Source: DATHBP01 sp035296085
GTDB taxonomy: Bacteria > Actinomycetota > Actinomycetes > Propionibacteriales > Nocardioidaceae
Assembly: GCA_035296085.1 (NCBI GenBank)
Contig: DATHBP010000024.1
Coordinates: 1 to 5,643, forward strand
Reading direction: 5' to 3'
DNA length: 5,643 nucleotides
Of the stretch, positions 1 to 5,643 are shown piece by piece. The notes beneath the pieces are model-generated. The model saw only the letters and a list, made by a program, of their open reading frames with translations, made no database searches and was not told the origin of the DNA. The translations under genes and the position numbers were made by a program. Every line of letters begins with the position of its first letter. The first letter of the stretch is position 1.

Positions 1-759
1 TGCCGTCCAGCGCTCGGAGGCGAACGCCTCCTCGTAGAGCTGGTAGGCGAGCCGAGCGTTGGCGATCGCCGCCTTGCCGCGCAGGCCATTCGCCTGGGCC
101 GTGCCGATCGCCTCCAGGCGCTTGTCGACCTCGGTGTCCACGCGGCTGATGAAGAACGACGCAACCGACGAGATCGTCGAGAGGTCGAGCCCGGCAGCCC
201 GGGCGCGCTCCATCCCCTCGAAGAACGCATCGATCACCTGTGCGTAGCGCTCGAGACCGAAGATCAGCGTGACGTTGACGCTGATGCCCTCGGCGAGGGC
301 CTGGCTGATCGCGGGCACCCCCTCCGGCGTCGCAGGGATCTTCACCATCAGGTTGGGCCGGTCGACCAGCCACCACAGCTGGCGGGCCTCGGCGATGGTC
401 GGCTCGCACCGGTGAGCCATCCGGGGGTCGACCTCGATCGACACCCGTCCGTCGACGCCGCCGGTCGCGTCGTAGACCGCCCGGAACACGTCGCACGCCC
501 AGCGCACGTCGTACGTCGTGATCATCCGGACTGCCTCTTCGACGTCGACCCCGCGATCGGCGAGGTCGGCCAGCTGCCCGGCGTAGTCGTCGGCGTTCGA
601 GACCGCCTTGGCGAAGATCGTCGGATTGGAGGTGACCCCGACGACGCCGGAGTCGCGGATCAAGGCCGCGAACCCGCCTGACTTCAGCCGATCCCGGGAG
701 ATGTCGTCGAGCCAGATCGAGACGCCTGCGTCGGCCAGTGCCCTGAGTCGGTCGTTCAT
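1..759 (-). CDS. tal: Transaldolase, N-terminal part (C-terminus cut by window edge)
   Basis: Transaldolase moves a dihydroxyacetone unit between sugar phosphates (sedoheptulose-7-P + glyceraldehyde-3-P to erythrose-4-P + fructose-6-P) in the cytosolic non-oxidative pentose phosphate pathway. I translated this frame by hand: 253 codons from ATG at 759 to the left edge, no stop, beginning MNDRLRALADAGVSIWLDD. Family signatures seen are GVTSNPTIF (residues 41-49), NLMVKIPATPEG (136-147) with Lys140 as the expected Schiff-base lysine, and SVNVTLIFGLERY (160-172). The sequence stops in SERWTA, just before the family's usual C-terminal portion. Actinobacterial transaldolases of this long type have about 370 residues, so roughly a third is missing because of the window, not a mutation. 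The ATG overlaps the tkt stop (ATGA), and GGAAGGA lies 8 nt upstream, which fixes the start. It is probably co-transcribed with tkt. Confidence 0.96.
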   Translation of the reverse strand, partial: MNDRLRALADAGVSIWLDDISRDRLKSGGFAALIRDSGVVGVTSNPTIFAKAVSNADDYAGQLADLADRGVDVEEAVRMITTYDVRWACDVFRAVYDATGGVDGRVSIEVDPRMAHRCEPTIAEARQLWWLVDRPNLMVKIPATPEGVPAISQALAEGISVNVTLIFGLERYAQVIDAFFEGMERARAAGLDLSTISSVASFFISRVDTEVDKRLEAIGTAQANGLRGKAAIANARLAYQLYEEAFASERWTA

Positions 760-2918
760 CGTGGAGGTCCTTCCCTGCCGGAGCGTGCCGCGAGGATGCT
801 GTCGAGTGCTGCCTGGGTCACGGCCTCTGCGGTGAGGCCGAACTCGTAGAAGAGGCGGTCGAAGTCGGCCGAGGCGCCGAAGTGCTCGAGCGAGACCATG
901 CGGCCCGCGTCTCCGACGAGATCCCGCCAGCCCTGGCCGACCGCGGCCTCCACGCTGACCCGCGCCTTGATGGCCGGCGGCAGGACAGTGTCGCGGTAGG
1001 CGTTGTCCTGCTCGTCGAACCACTCCCGGCAGGGCATCGAGACCACCCGGGCGTCGATGTCGCGTTCGGCCAGCTGGGCGCGTGCGGCCACCGCCGTCTG
1101 CACCTCGGAGCCCGTGCCGATGAGAATCACGTCCGGGGTCCCGTGCTCGGCGTCGAGCAGGACGTAGCCCCCCCTGCGGACATCACTGGTGTCGGCGTAG
1201 CCGTCGGCGCCGCGCGGGAACGTCGGGACGTTCTGCCGGGTCAAGACGATGCCGGCGGGCCGGTCAGTGTGCTCGAGGATGGCCTGCCAGGCGGCCACCG
1301 TCTCGTTGGCGTCGGCGGGGCGTACGACGTCAAGCCCCGGGATCGCACGCAACGCCGCCAGGTGCTCGACCGGCTGATGGGTGGGTCCGTCCTCACCCAG
1401 CCCGATCGAGTCGTGGGTCCAGACATAGGTGACCGGCAGACCCATGATCGCTGCGAGGCGCACGGCCGGGCGCATGTAGTCGCTGAAGATCAAGAACGTG
1501 CCGCCGTAGGGACGGGTGCCACCGTGCAGCGCGATGCCGTTGAGGATCGAGCCCATCGCGTGCTCACGGACGCCGAAGTGCAGCACCCGGCCGTACCAGT
1601 CGCCGGGCCACATCTTCGTGGCGTGCTCCGGCGGGATGAACGAGGGCTCACCCTTCGGCGTGGTGTTGTTGGACTCGGCAAGGTCGGCAGACCCGCCCCA
1701 CAGCTCCGGTAGTCGGGGCGCGATCGCGGTCAACACCTCGCCCGAGGCCTTGCGTGTCGCCATCCCCTTCGGGTCGGCGTCGAAGTGCGGCAGAGCGTCG
1801 GTCCAGCCGTCGGGCAGCCGGCGCTCCCGCAGCCGGTCGAAGAGCCCTCTGCGCTCACCGGCCGCACCGGCCCATGCGTCGAAGGACGCCTGCCAGTCAG
1901 CCTGGGCGGCGCTGCCCCGCCCTGCGGCGGCGCGGGTGTGCTCGAGGACCTCCGAAGGCACCGCGAAGTGCTCGTTCGGGTCGAGTCCAAGCGCCCGCTT
2001 GGTGGCCGCGACCTCTTCGGCGCCGAGAGCCGCGCCGTGCGCCTTGCCGGTGTTCTGCAGCGTCGGTGCCGGCCAGCCGATGATCGTGCGCAGGGAGATG
2101 AAGCTGGGCCGCTGCGTCTCCGCCTTGGCCACCTGGAACGCGCGGTACAGCCCCTCGACGTTCTCCTCGTAGCTCTTGCCGTCGTTGGTCCAGTCGACCC
2201 GCTGGACGTGCCAGCCGTACGCCTCGTAGCGGGCGCAGCGGTCCTCGGTGAACGCGATGTCGGTGTGGTCTTCGATCGAGATGCGGTTGTCGTCGTAGAG
2301 CAGGGTCAGGTTGCCGAGCTGCTGGGTGCCGGCGAGCGACGACGCCTCGCCGGAGACGCCTTCCTCGAGGTCACCATCGCTCGCGATCACGAAGACGTGG
2401 TGGTCGAAAACGCTCGCGCCACGCTCGGCATCGGCGTCGAGAAGACCTCGTTCGCGCCGCGCCGCCATCGCCATGCCGACCGCGTTGCCGACGCCCTGGC
2501 CGAGCGGGCCGGTCGTCGTCTCCACCCCTGCGGTGTGCCGGTGCTCGGGATGCCCAGGGGCGAGGCTGCCCCATTTGCGATAGGACCGCAGGTCGTCCAA
2601 GTCGAAGCTGTAGCCCGCAAGGTAGAGCTGGACGTAGAGCAGAAGGCTGGCATGCCCGCAGGACAGTACGAAGCGGTCGCGCCCGGGCCAGTCGGGGTCG
2701 GTGGGGTTGTGGCGCATGACCTTCTGGAACAGCAGGTACGCAGCGGGCGCGAGGCTCATCGCCGTGCCAGGGTGGCCGCTGCCGACCCGCTCCACAGCAT
2801 CCATGGCGAGTGCCTTTGCCGTCGCCACCGCGCGGACGTCGAGCTCGCTCCATTCGAGGCTGGTAGTGGGGGTCTGTGTTCGCTCGGTGTGGGTCGGCCT
2901 TTCGGCGGCTGCAGTCAC
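756..2918 (-). CDS. tkt: Transketolase
   Basis: Transketolase is a thiamine-diphosphate and Mg-dependent enzyme that transfers a two-carbon ketol unit between sugar phosphates in the pentose phosphate pathway. The call is a full-length protein of 720 residues from GTG at 2918. The N-terminal pyrimidine/pyrophosphate-binding half shows SGHPG (47-51, His49), LSCGHAS (85-91), TTGPLGQG (135-142), and the ThDP/Mg motif SDGDLEEG (180-187) with Asn211 in YDDNRIS. The middle domain has FGVREHAMG (448-456, catalytic Glu452) and the signature HDSIGLGEDGPTHQPVEHL (502-520). The C-terminal domain begins around residue 580. All expected catalytic residues are present and the length is normal for the family. 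The frame is open upstream to an ATG at 2975, but those extra 19 residues are Arg/Gly/Cys-rich and unlike transketolase, so the GTG giving MTAAAERPTHTE is preferred. No Shine-Dalgarno is evident before it. It is followed directly by tal and is divergent from ctaB. Confidence 0.97.
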   Translation of the reverse strand: MTAAAERPTHTERTQTPTTSLEWSELDVRAVATAKALAMDAVERVGSGHPGTAMSLAPAAYLLFQKVMRHNPTDPDWPGRDRFVLSCGHASLLLYVQLYLAGYSFDLDDLRSYRKWGSLAPGHPEHRHTAGVETTTGPLGQGVGNAVGMAMAARRERGLLDADAERGASVFDHHVFVIASDGDLEEGVSGEASSLAGTQQLGNLTLLYDDNRISIEDHTDIAFTEDRCARYEAYGWHVQRVDWTNDGKSYEENVEGLYRAFQVAKAETQRPSFISLRTIIGWPAPTLQNTGKAHGAALGAEEVAATKRALGLDPNEHFAVPSEVLEHTRAAAGRGSAAQADWQASFDAWAGAAGERRGLFDRLRERRLPDGWTDALPHFDADPKGMATRKASGEVLTAIAPRLPELWGGSADLAESNNTTPKGEPSFIPPEHATKMWPGDWYGRVLHFGVREHAMGSILNGIALHGGTRPYGGTFLIFSDYMRPAVRLAAIMGLPVTYVWTHDSIGLGEDGPTHQPVEHLAALRAIPGLDVVRPADANETVAAWQAILEHTDRPAGIVLTRQNVPTFPRGADGYADTSDVRRGGYVLLDAEHGTPDVILIGTGSEVQTAVAARAQLAERDIDARVVSMPCREWFDEQDNAYRDTVLPPAIKARVSVEAAVGQGWRDLVGDAGRMVSLEHFGASADFDRLFYEFGLTAEAVTQAALDSILAARSGREGPPR
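768..774 (-). promoter_or_regulatory. Shine-Dalgarno of tal inside the tkt 3' end
   Basis: On the minus strand GGAAGGA lies 8 nt before the tal ATG at 759, within the last codons of tkt (…REGPPR, stop). Together with the ATGA stop/start overlap at 756-759 this supports translational coupling of transketolase and transaldolase. Confidence 0.75.
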
Positions 2919-2920
2919 GC

Positions 2921-2998
2921 GCCGAGCGTACCCACGGCCGAGGTCACCACACCCCCGGCAATGGCATCGGCCCACAGGTCGCCGCTCCGGCGCTCGGC
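2921..2998. repeat. 8-bp inverted repeat spanning the divergent promoter region
   Basis: GCCGAGCG at 2921-2928 is the exact reverse complement of CGCTCGGC at 2991-2998, 62 bp apart. The left arm overlaps the candidate tkt -10 element and the right arm ends 2 bp before the candidate ctaB -10 element. The match does not extend beyond 8 bp on either side. In DNA this GC-rich such a pair can arise by chance, so a regulatory role is only a suggestion. Confidence 0.25.
2925..2930 (-). promoter_or_regulatory. Candidate -10 element of a leaderless tkt promoter
   Basis: On the minus strand TACGCT fits the actinobacterial TANNNT -10 consensus and is followed by six bases (CGGCGC) and then the tkt GTG at 2918. 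Transcription would be expected to start at or next to the G of the start codon, giving a leaderless mRNA. That would explain the absence of a Shine-Dalgarno sequence. No convincing -35 (TTGAC-like) is found at 16-19 nt spacing. The call rests on motif and position alone. Confidence 0.35.
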
Positions 2999-3000
2999 AC

Positions 3001-3006
3001 TAGACT
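3001..3006 (+). promoter_or_regulatory. Candidate -10 element of the ctaB promoter
   Basis: TAGACT fits TANNNT and is the best such hexamer upstream of ctaB on the plus strand. It would place transcription start near 3013 and give a leader of about 46 nt, consistent with the Shine-Dalgarno-like GAGG found before the start codon. The -35 position (about 2977-2983) shows no TTGAC-like sequence. Low-confidence motif call. Confidence 0.35.
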
Positions 3007-3049
3007 TCGCGCGTCCTCCGCCGTCTTCGGTGCCCTGCTACGCCGCCTC

Positions 3050-3053
3050 GAGG
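3050..3053 (+). promoter_or_regulatory. Shine-Dalgarno of ctaB supporting the GTG start
   Basis: GAGG ends 5 nt before GTG at 3059. It favours that codon over the in-frame GTG at 3053, which has no suitably spaced site, and over the later in-frame GTG/ATG pair at 3140 and 3143. Confidence 0.5.
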
Positions 3054-3058
3054 TGTTC

Positions 3059-4051
3059 GTGACTGCCGTCGATCCCCGCCCCGCGGTGGTGGCGGCGAAA
3101 GCACCGACACCCGAGCCCGCGGGCGCCTCGGCGGGACCGGTGATGTCCGCGCCCCCTGCCCGCCGGCCGCTGGCCGTGCTCGGCGCCTATGTGGCGCTGA
3201 CCAAGCCGCGCATCATCGAGCTGCTGTTGCTCACCACGGTGCCGGTCATGTTCCTGGCCGAAGGCGGCGTGCCCGACCTGGGCCTGGTGCTGGCCACCGT
3301 GCTCGGGGGCACCTTGGCAGCCGGCAGCGCCAACGCCCTCAACTGCGTGCTGGACCGCGACATCGACGAGACGATGCGCCGCACCCGCCGCCGGCCGCTG
3401 CCCCGACACGCGATCAGCGCGGCGTCGGCGGTCGTGTTCGGGCTCGTGCTGGGCGTCGCCGCCACCGCATGGCTCGCGGTCACGGTGAACTGGCTGTCGG
3501 CGCTGCTGGCTCTGGGGGCCAACGCCTTCTACGTCGTCGGCTACACGCTCGTCCTGAAACGCCGCACGGCCCAGAACATCGTGTGGGGCGGGGCCGCCGG
3601 GTGCTTCCCGGCGCTGATCGGGTGGACGGCGGTCCGCGACTCGGTGAGCTGGGCGCCGATCGTGTTGTTCCTCGTCGTGTTCTTCTGGACTCCGCCGCAC
3701 TTCTGGTCGCTGGCCATCCGCTACCGCGACGACTATGCCGCCGCCTCGGTGCCGATGCTGCCCGTGGTCGCCGGCGCTCGCTCGGTGGGGCGCCGCATTC
3801 TCGCGTACAGCTATCTCATGGTGGCCATGTCGCTGTTGCTGTGGCCGGTCGCCCCAACCGGCTGGCTCTACCCGCTCGCTGCGGCACTGCTCGGCGCGGC
3901 CTTCCTCGCCGAGGCGCACCGGCTGCTTCGCCGCGCCGAGACGGCCGACGACGTGGCCGAGCTGCAGCCGATGCGCCTGTTCCACGCATCGAACGTCTAC
4001 CTTGCGCTGCTCTTCTCGGTGGTCGCGCTGGACCCGCTGCTCACGCGCTGA
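3059..4051 (+). CDS. ctaB: Protoheme IX farnesyltransferase (heme O synthase)
   Basis: This UbiA-family integral membrane prenyltransferase attaches a farnesyl group to heme B to make heme O, the precursor of heme A for aa3-type cytochrome oxidase. The call gives 330 residues from GTG 3059. The diagnostic diphosphate/Mg-binding motif N-x3-D-x3-D is at Asn95, Asp99 and Asp103, followed by MRRTRRRPLP (106-115). Other family blocks are YVALTKPRIIELLLLT (44-59), LKRRTAQNIVWGGAAG (166-181), PALIGWT (184-190), FFWTPPHFW (208-216) and YRDDYAAASVPMLPVV (222-237). The C-terminal block MRLFHASNVYLALLF (305-319) is also present. Hydrophobic segments fit about eight to nine membrane helices. The first ~37 residues are Ala/Pro-rich and unconserved-looking. 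Starting at ATG 3143 would give 302 residues, closer to the usual ~300, but the GAGG site and the TAVD beginning that I recall from actinobacterial homologues favour 3059. Its 3' end overlaps convergent ctaA by 55 bp. Confidence 0.95.
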   Translation: MTAVDPRPAVVAAKAPTPEPAGASAGPVMSAPPARRPLAVLGAYVALTKPRIIELLLLTTVPVMFLAEGGVPDLGLVLATVLGGTLAAGSANALNCVLDRDIDETMRRTRRRPLPRHAISAASAVVFGLVLGVAATAWLAVTVNWLSALLALGANAFYVVGYTLVLKRRTAQNIVWGGAAGCFPALIGWTAVRDSVSWAPIVLFLVVFFWTPPHFWSLAIRYRDDYAAASVPMLPVVAGARSVGRRILAYSYLMVAMSLLLWPVAPTGWLYPLAAALLGAAFLAEAHRLLRRAETADDVAELQPMRLFHASNVYLALLFSVVALDPLLTR

Positions 4052-5019
4052 TCCTCGGGGACAGACGATGTGACATTCCGGCTGTCCGGGCAGCCCGCAG
4101 GTCTCATCGCTTGCCGCGAGCCGGGGGGCGCGCTGAGCAGCAGCCAGGTGGCGCTGGCACTGACCAGGCCCGCGCCGAGCAGATGCAGCCCGACGAGCGC
4201 GGCGGGCAGGTCGGTGACGTACTGCACGAACCCGACCAGGCCTTGGCCGAGCTCCACGGCGAGCAGCACGGACGCGGCCCGGACCGCCGCGGGGGCTGCC
4301 CCGGCGGCGCGCAGCGCCAGCAGTGACCCGGCGGTGAGCCCGATGAGCAGGAACACGAGGTCGGCGTGCACCTGGCTGACGATCGCGGGGTCGAGCCCCG
4401 TACGCCGGGCGGAGATGTCGCCGGCGTGCGGACCGCTGCCGGTGACCACGGTGCCCGCGTAGAGCACCAGCCAGGCGGTGCCGAACGTGAGCCGCACGAG
4501 CAGCGCGGCGGACCAGCCGACCGGAGGCAGCGGCCGCTGACCGTCGCGGCGTACCGCCAGCACTAGCGCCACCGCTACGCCGATCAACGCCATGGAGAGC
4601 AGCAGGTGCAGGGCGACGACCCAGGGGTTCAGCTCGGTCAGGACGGTGACGCCACCGAGCAGTGCCTGCGCCGGGATGCCGAGCAGCAGCACCGCGGCCA
4701 GCCGGCGCCACGAGCGTCGCGCCGGTCGAAAGCGCACGACGACGGCAAACGTGGCGAGCGCGATGACGACTAGCACGAGAGTGAGCAGCCGGTTGCCAAA
4801 CTCGATGGCCCCGTGGATGCCGAGGGATCGCTGGACGACGTAGGAGTCCGCGCTGCAGCGGGGCCAGGTCGGGCAGCCCAGCCCCGAGCCGGTCAGCCGG
4901 ACGGCGCCACCGGTGACCACGATGGCGATGTTCGCCACCAACGAGGCGACCGCCAGCCGTTGGACGAGCCGCCGAGACCGCGCCGGCGCGATATCCGCCC
5001 GCCGGTCCAGCGCGCTCAC
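3997..5019 (-). CDS. ctaA: Heme A synthase (CtaA/COX15 family)
   Basis: Heme A synthase is a membrane monooxygenase that oxidises the C8 methyl of heme O to the formyl group of heme A, acting after CtaB. GTG 5019 gives 340 residues with eight hydrophobic segments (about 22-40, 70-95, 107-125, 132-156, 170-193, 213-238, 245-268, 272-296). The first external loop carries the Cys pair of the CtaA type, GLGCPTWPRC (Cys49, Cys55). Next comes IEFGNR (72-77), with Glu73 matching the essential glutamate of Bacillus CtaA. Candidate heme ligands are His138 (ALHLLLS), His218 (QVHADL) and His279 (GLHLLGA). The start codon overlaps the permease stop (GTGA at 5016-5019). An in-frame GTG at 5025, with GGA 7 nt before it, is a possible alternative. 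After the last helix a ~44-residue Ser-rich tail with less biased codons runs to TAG inside the 3' end of ctaB. Typical homologues are about 305-310 residues, so the tail is extra. Confidence 0.93.
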   Translation of the reverse strand: MSALDRRADIAPARSRRLVQRLAVASLVANIAIVVTGGAVRLTGSGLGCPTWPRCSADSYVVQRSLGIHGAIEFGNRLLTLVLVVIALATFAVVVRFRPARRSWRRLAAVLLLGIPAQALLGGVTVLTELNPWVVALHLLLSMALIGVAVALVLAVRRDGQRPLPPVGWSAALLVRLTFGTAWLVLYAGTVVTGSGPHAGDISARRTGLDPAIVSQVHADLVFLLIGLTAGSLLALRAAGAAPAAVRAASVLLAVELGQGLVGFVQYVTDLPAALVGLHLLGAGLVSASATWLLLSAPPGSRQAMRPAGCPDSRNVTSSVPEDQRVSSGSSATTEKSSAR

Positions 5020-5643
5020 TCCCACCGAAACGTCCGAGCGCACAGCACCGTGCCGATCACGGCCCACCCCAGCAGGACGCCCAACTGCAGCCAGGGCACG
5101 CCGCCGGCACCGGCGATCGTCTCGCGTAAGCCCTCGGCCAGCGCCCCCGACGGCAGCAGCCCGATGAACGGCTGGAGTGATGACGGGTAGGACGTCGTCG
5201 GTACGACGACCGCGCCGAAGGCGACCAGCAGCAGGTACGCCAGGTTCGCTGCGGCGAGCGTCGCCTCGGCGCGCAGCGAGCCGGCCATCGCCAGGCCGAG
5301 CGAGCCGAACGCGGCCGTGCCCACGACGACCAGCAGGAGGACCGACGCGGCACCGGCCGGGCCGCCCCTCGGCTGCCAGCCGAGCGCCAGGGCCACTGCG
5401 CCGACGAGCAGCAGCTGAGCCGCCTCGACGACCACTACGGCCAGCACCTTGCCCGCCAGCAGACCGGTACGTGGCAGCGGCGAGGCACCGAGCCGCTTGA
5501 GCACGCCGTAGCGGCGCTCATAGGCGGTGGCGATGGCCAGCGACGTGAACGCCGTGGAGAGGACAGCGAGCGCGAAGACACCAGGAGTCAGCACGTCGAC
5601 CCGCCGGCCGCTGCCTATGTCGAGCACGCCGGAGGCCGCTGTG
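5016..5643 (-). CDS. ABC-2 type transporter permease, C-terminal part (N-terminus cut by window edge)
   Basis: Membrane subunit of an ABC-2 type transporter. 208 codons are visible and the frame stays open to the right edge. A GTG at 5627 exists, but the codons before it (T-A-A-S-G) and the lack of a hydrophobic first segment indicate an internal position, so the true start lies outside. Numbering from 5627, hydrophobic segments are at about 17-36, 57-84, 93-117, 121-143 and 178-197, that is five of the usual six helices. YERRYGVLKRLGASPLPR (36-53) is a block characteristic of this actinobacterial permease group, and PFIGLLPSGALAEGLR (153-168) is an ABC-2-like re-entrant/loop segment. The stop overlaps the ctaA start by 4 bp. 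In actinobacteria the partner ATPase usually lies directly upstream, here beyond the right edge. Annotations of homologues as drug or antibiotic exporters are generic. The substrate is unknown. Confidence 0.88.
   Translation of the reverse strand, partial: TAASGVLDIGSGRRVDVLTPGVFALAVLSTAFTSLAIATAYERRYGVLKRLGASPLPRTGLLAGKVLAVVVVEAAQLLLVGAVALALGWQPRGGPAGAASVLLLVVVGTAAFGSLGLAMAGSLRAEATLAAANLAYLLLVAFGAVVVPTTSYPSSLQPFIGLLPSGALAEGLRETIAGAGGVPWLQLGVLLGWAVIGTVLCARTFRWE

Noticed and set aside
2919..2975. N-terminal extension of tkt to the ATG at 2975
   Set aside because: The 19 added residues (MGRCHCRGCGDLGRG…) do not resemble transketolase N-termini and would run through the candidate promoter. GTG 2918 gives a normal family length.
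1785..3062. Open frame of 425 codons on the plus strand, antisense to tkt
   Set aside because: Low-complexity Val/Ala/Arg/Gly composition, no domain, and fully explained as the mirror of a well-conserved transketolase with strong third-position GC.
2911..3066. tkt and ctaB both begin with the same eight bases, GTGACTGC
   Set aside because: GTG-ACT-GC(N), encoding a start followed by Thr-Ala, is a common beginning in actinobacterial genes. The match ends after eight bases, so coincidence is the simplest reading.
4080..4095. GC-rich hairpin GGCTG-TCCGGG-CAGCC between ctaB and the body of ctaA, as a possible bidirectional terminator
   Set aside because: The stem is only 5 bp, there is no T-run on either strand, and it lies within the ctaA reading frame. 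Such short hairpins are frequent in DNA of this composition.
3038..4711. Open frame of 557 codons on the minus strand, antisense to ctaB and reaching into ctaA
   Set aside because: Its product is Arg/Gly/Ala/His-rich with no recognisable domain and lies opposite or out of frame with two clear membrane protein genes. Long shadow frames are expected in GC-rich DNA.
5016..5067. ctaA start at the upstream in-frame codon near 5067
   Set aside because: It would overlap the permease gene by about 50 bp and add a charged, unconserved-looking segment. GTG 5019 (or 5025) gives the expected short cytoplasmic N-terminus before helix 1.
5625..5627. GTG at 5627 as the true start of the permease
   Set aside because: The frame stays open to the window edge, and a start here would leave the protein without the first of six expected helices. 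No Shine-Dalgarno of good spacing decides for it.

Overview
The window comes from a high-GC bacterium. Third codon positions are overwhelmingly G or C, GTG starts are common, and genes overlap by 4 bp. Gene content and order match the conserved actinobacterial block that joins the pentose phosphate genes to the heme A genes (in Mycobacterium tuberculosis, roughly the Rv1448c to Rv1458c region). I therefore assign it to Actinomycetota. The CtaB sequence resembles Nocardioides-type proteins as I remember them, but the genus is a guess.

Layout, left to right: (1) 1-759, minus strand, the N-terminal 253 codons of transaldolase (tal), running off the left edge; (2) 756-2918, minus strand, complete transketolase (tkt), whose TGA overlaps the tal ATG; (3) 2919-3058, a 140-bp divergent intergenic region with candidate promoters for both directions; (4) 3059-4051, plus strand, protoheme IX farnesyltransferase (ctaB, heme O synthase); (5) 3997-5019, minus strand, heme A synthase (ctaA/COX15 family), converging on ctaB and overlapping its 3' end by 55 bp; (6) 5016-5643, minus strand, the C-terminal part of an ABC-2 type transporter permease, which overlaps the ctaA start by 4 bp and runs off the right edge.

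Function: Tkt and Tal form the non-oxidative branch of the pentose phosphate pathway and appear translationally coupled. CtaB converts heme B to heme O and CtaA oxidises heme O to heme A, the cofactor of aa3-type cytochrome c oxidase. The permease gene is coupled to ctaA, which suggests a shared transcription unit with the upstream ABC transporter. The substrate of that transporter cannot be told from this sequence.

No RNA genes, mobile elements, CRISPR arrays or tandem repeats were seen. Apart from the 140-bp divergent region, essentially every base is coding. This is a conserved housekeeping region. I do not see an undescribed system in it, and the findings are points of detail.
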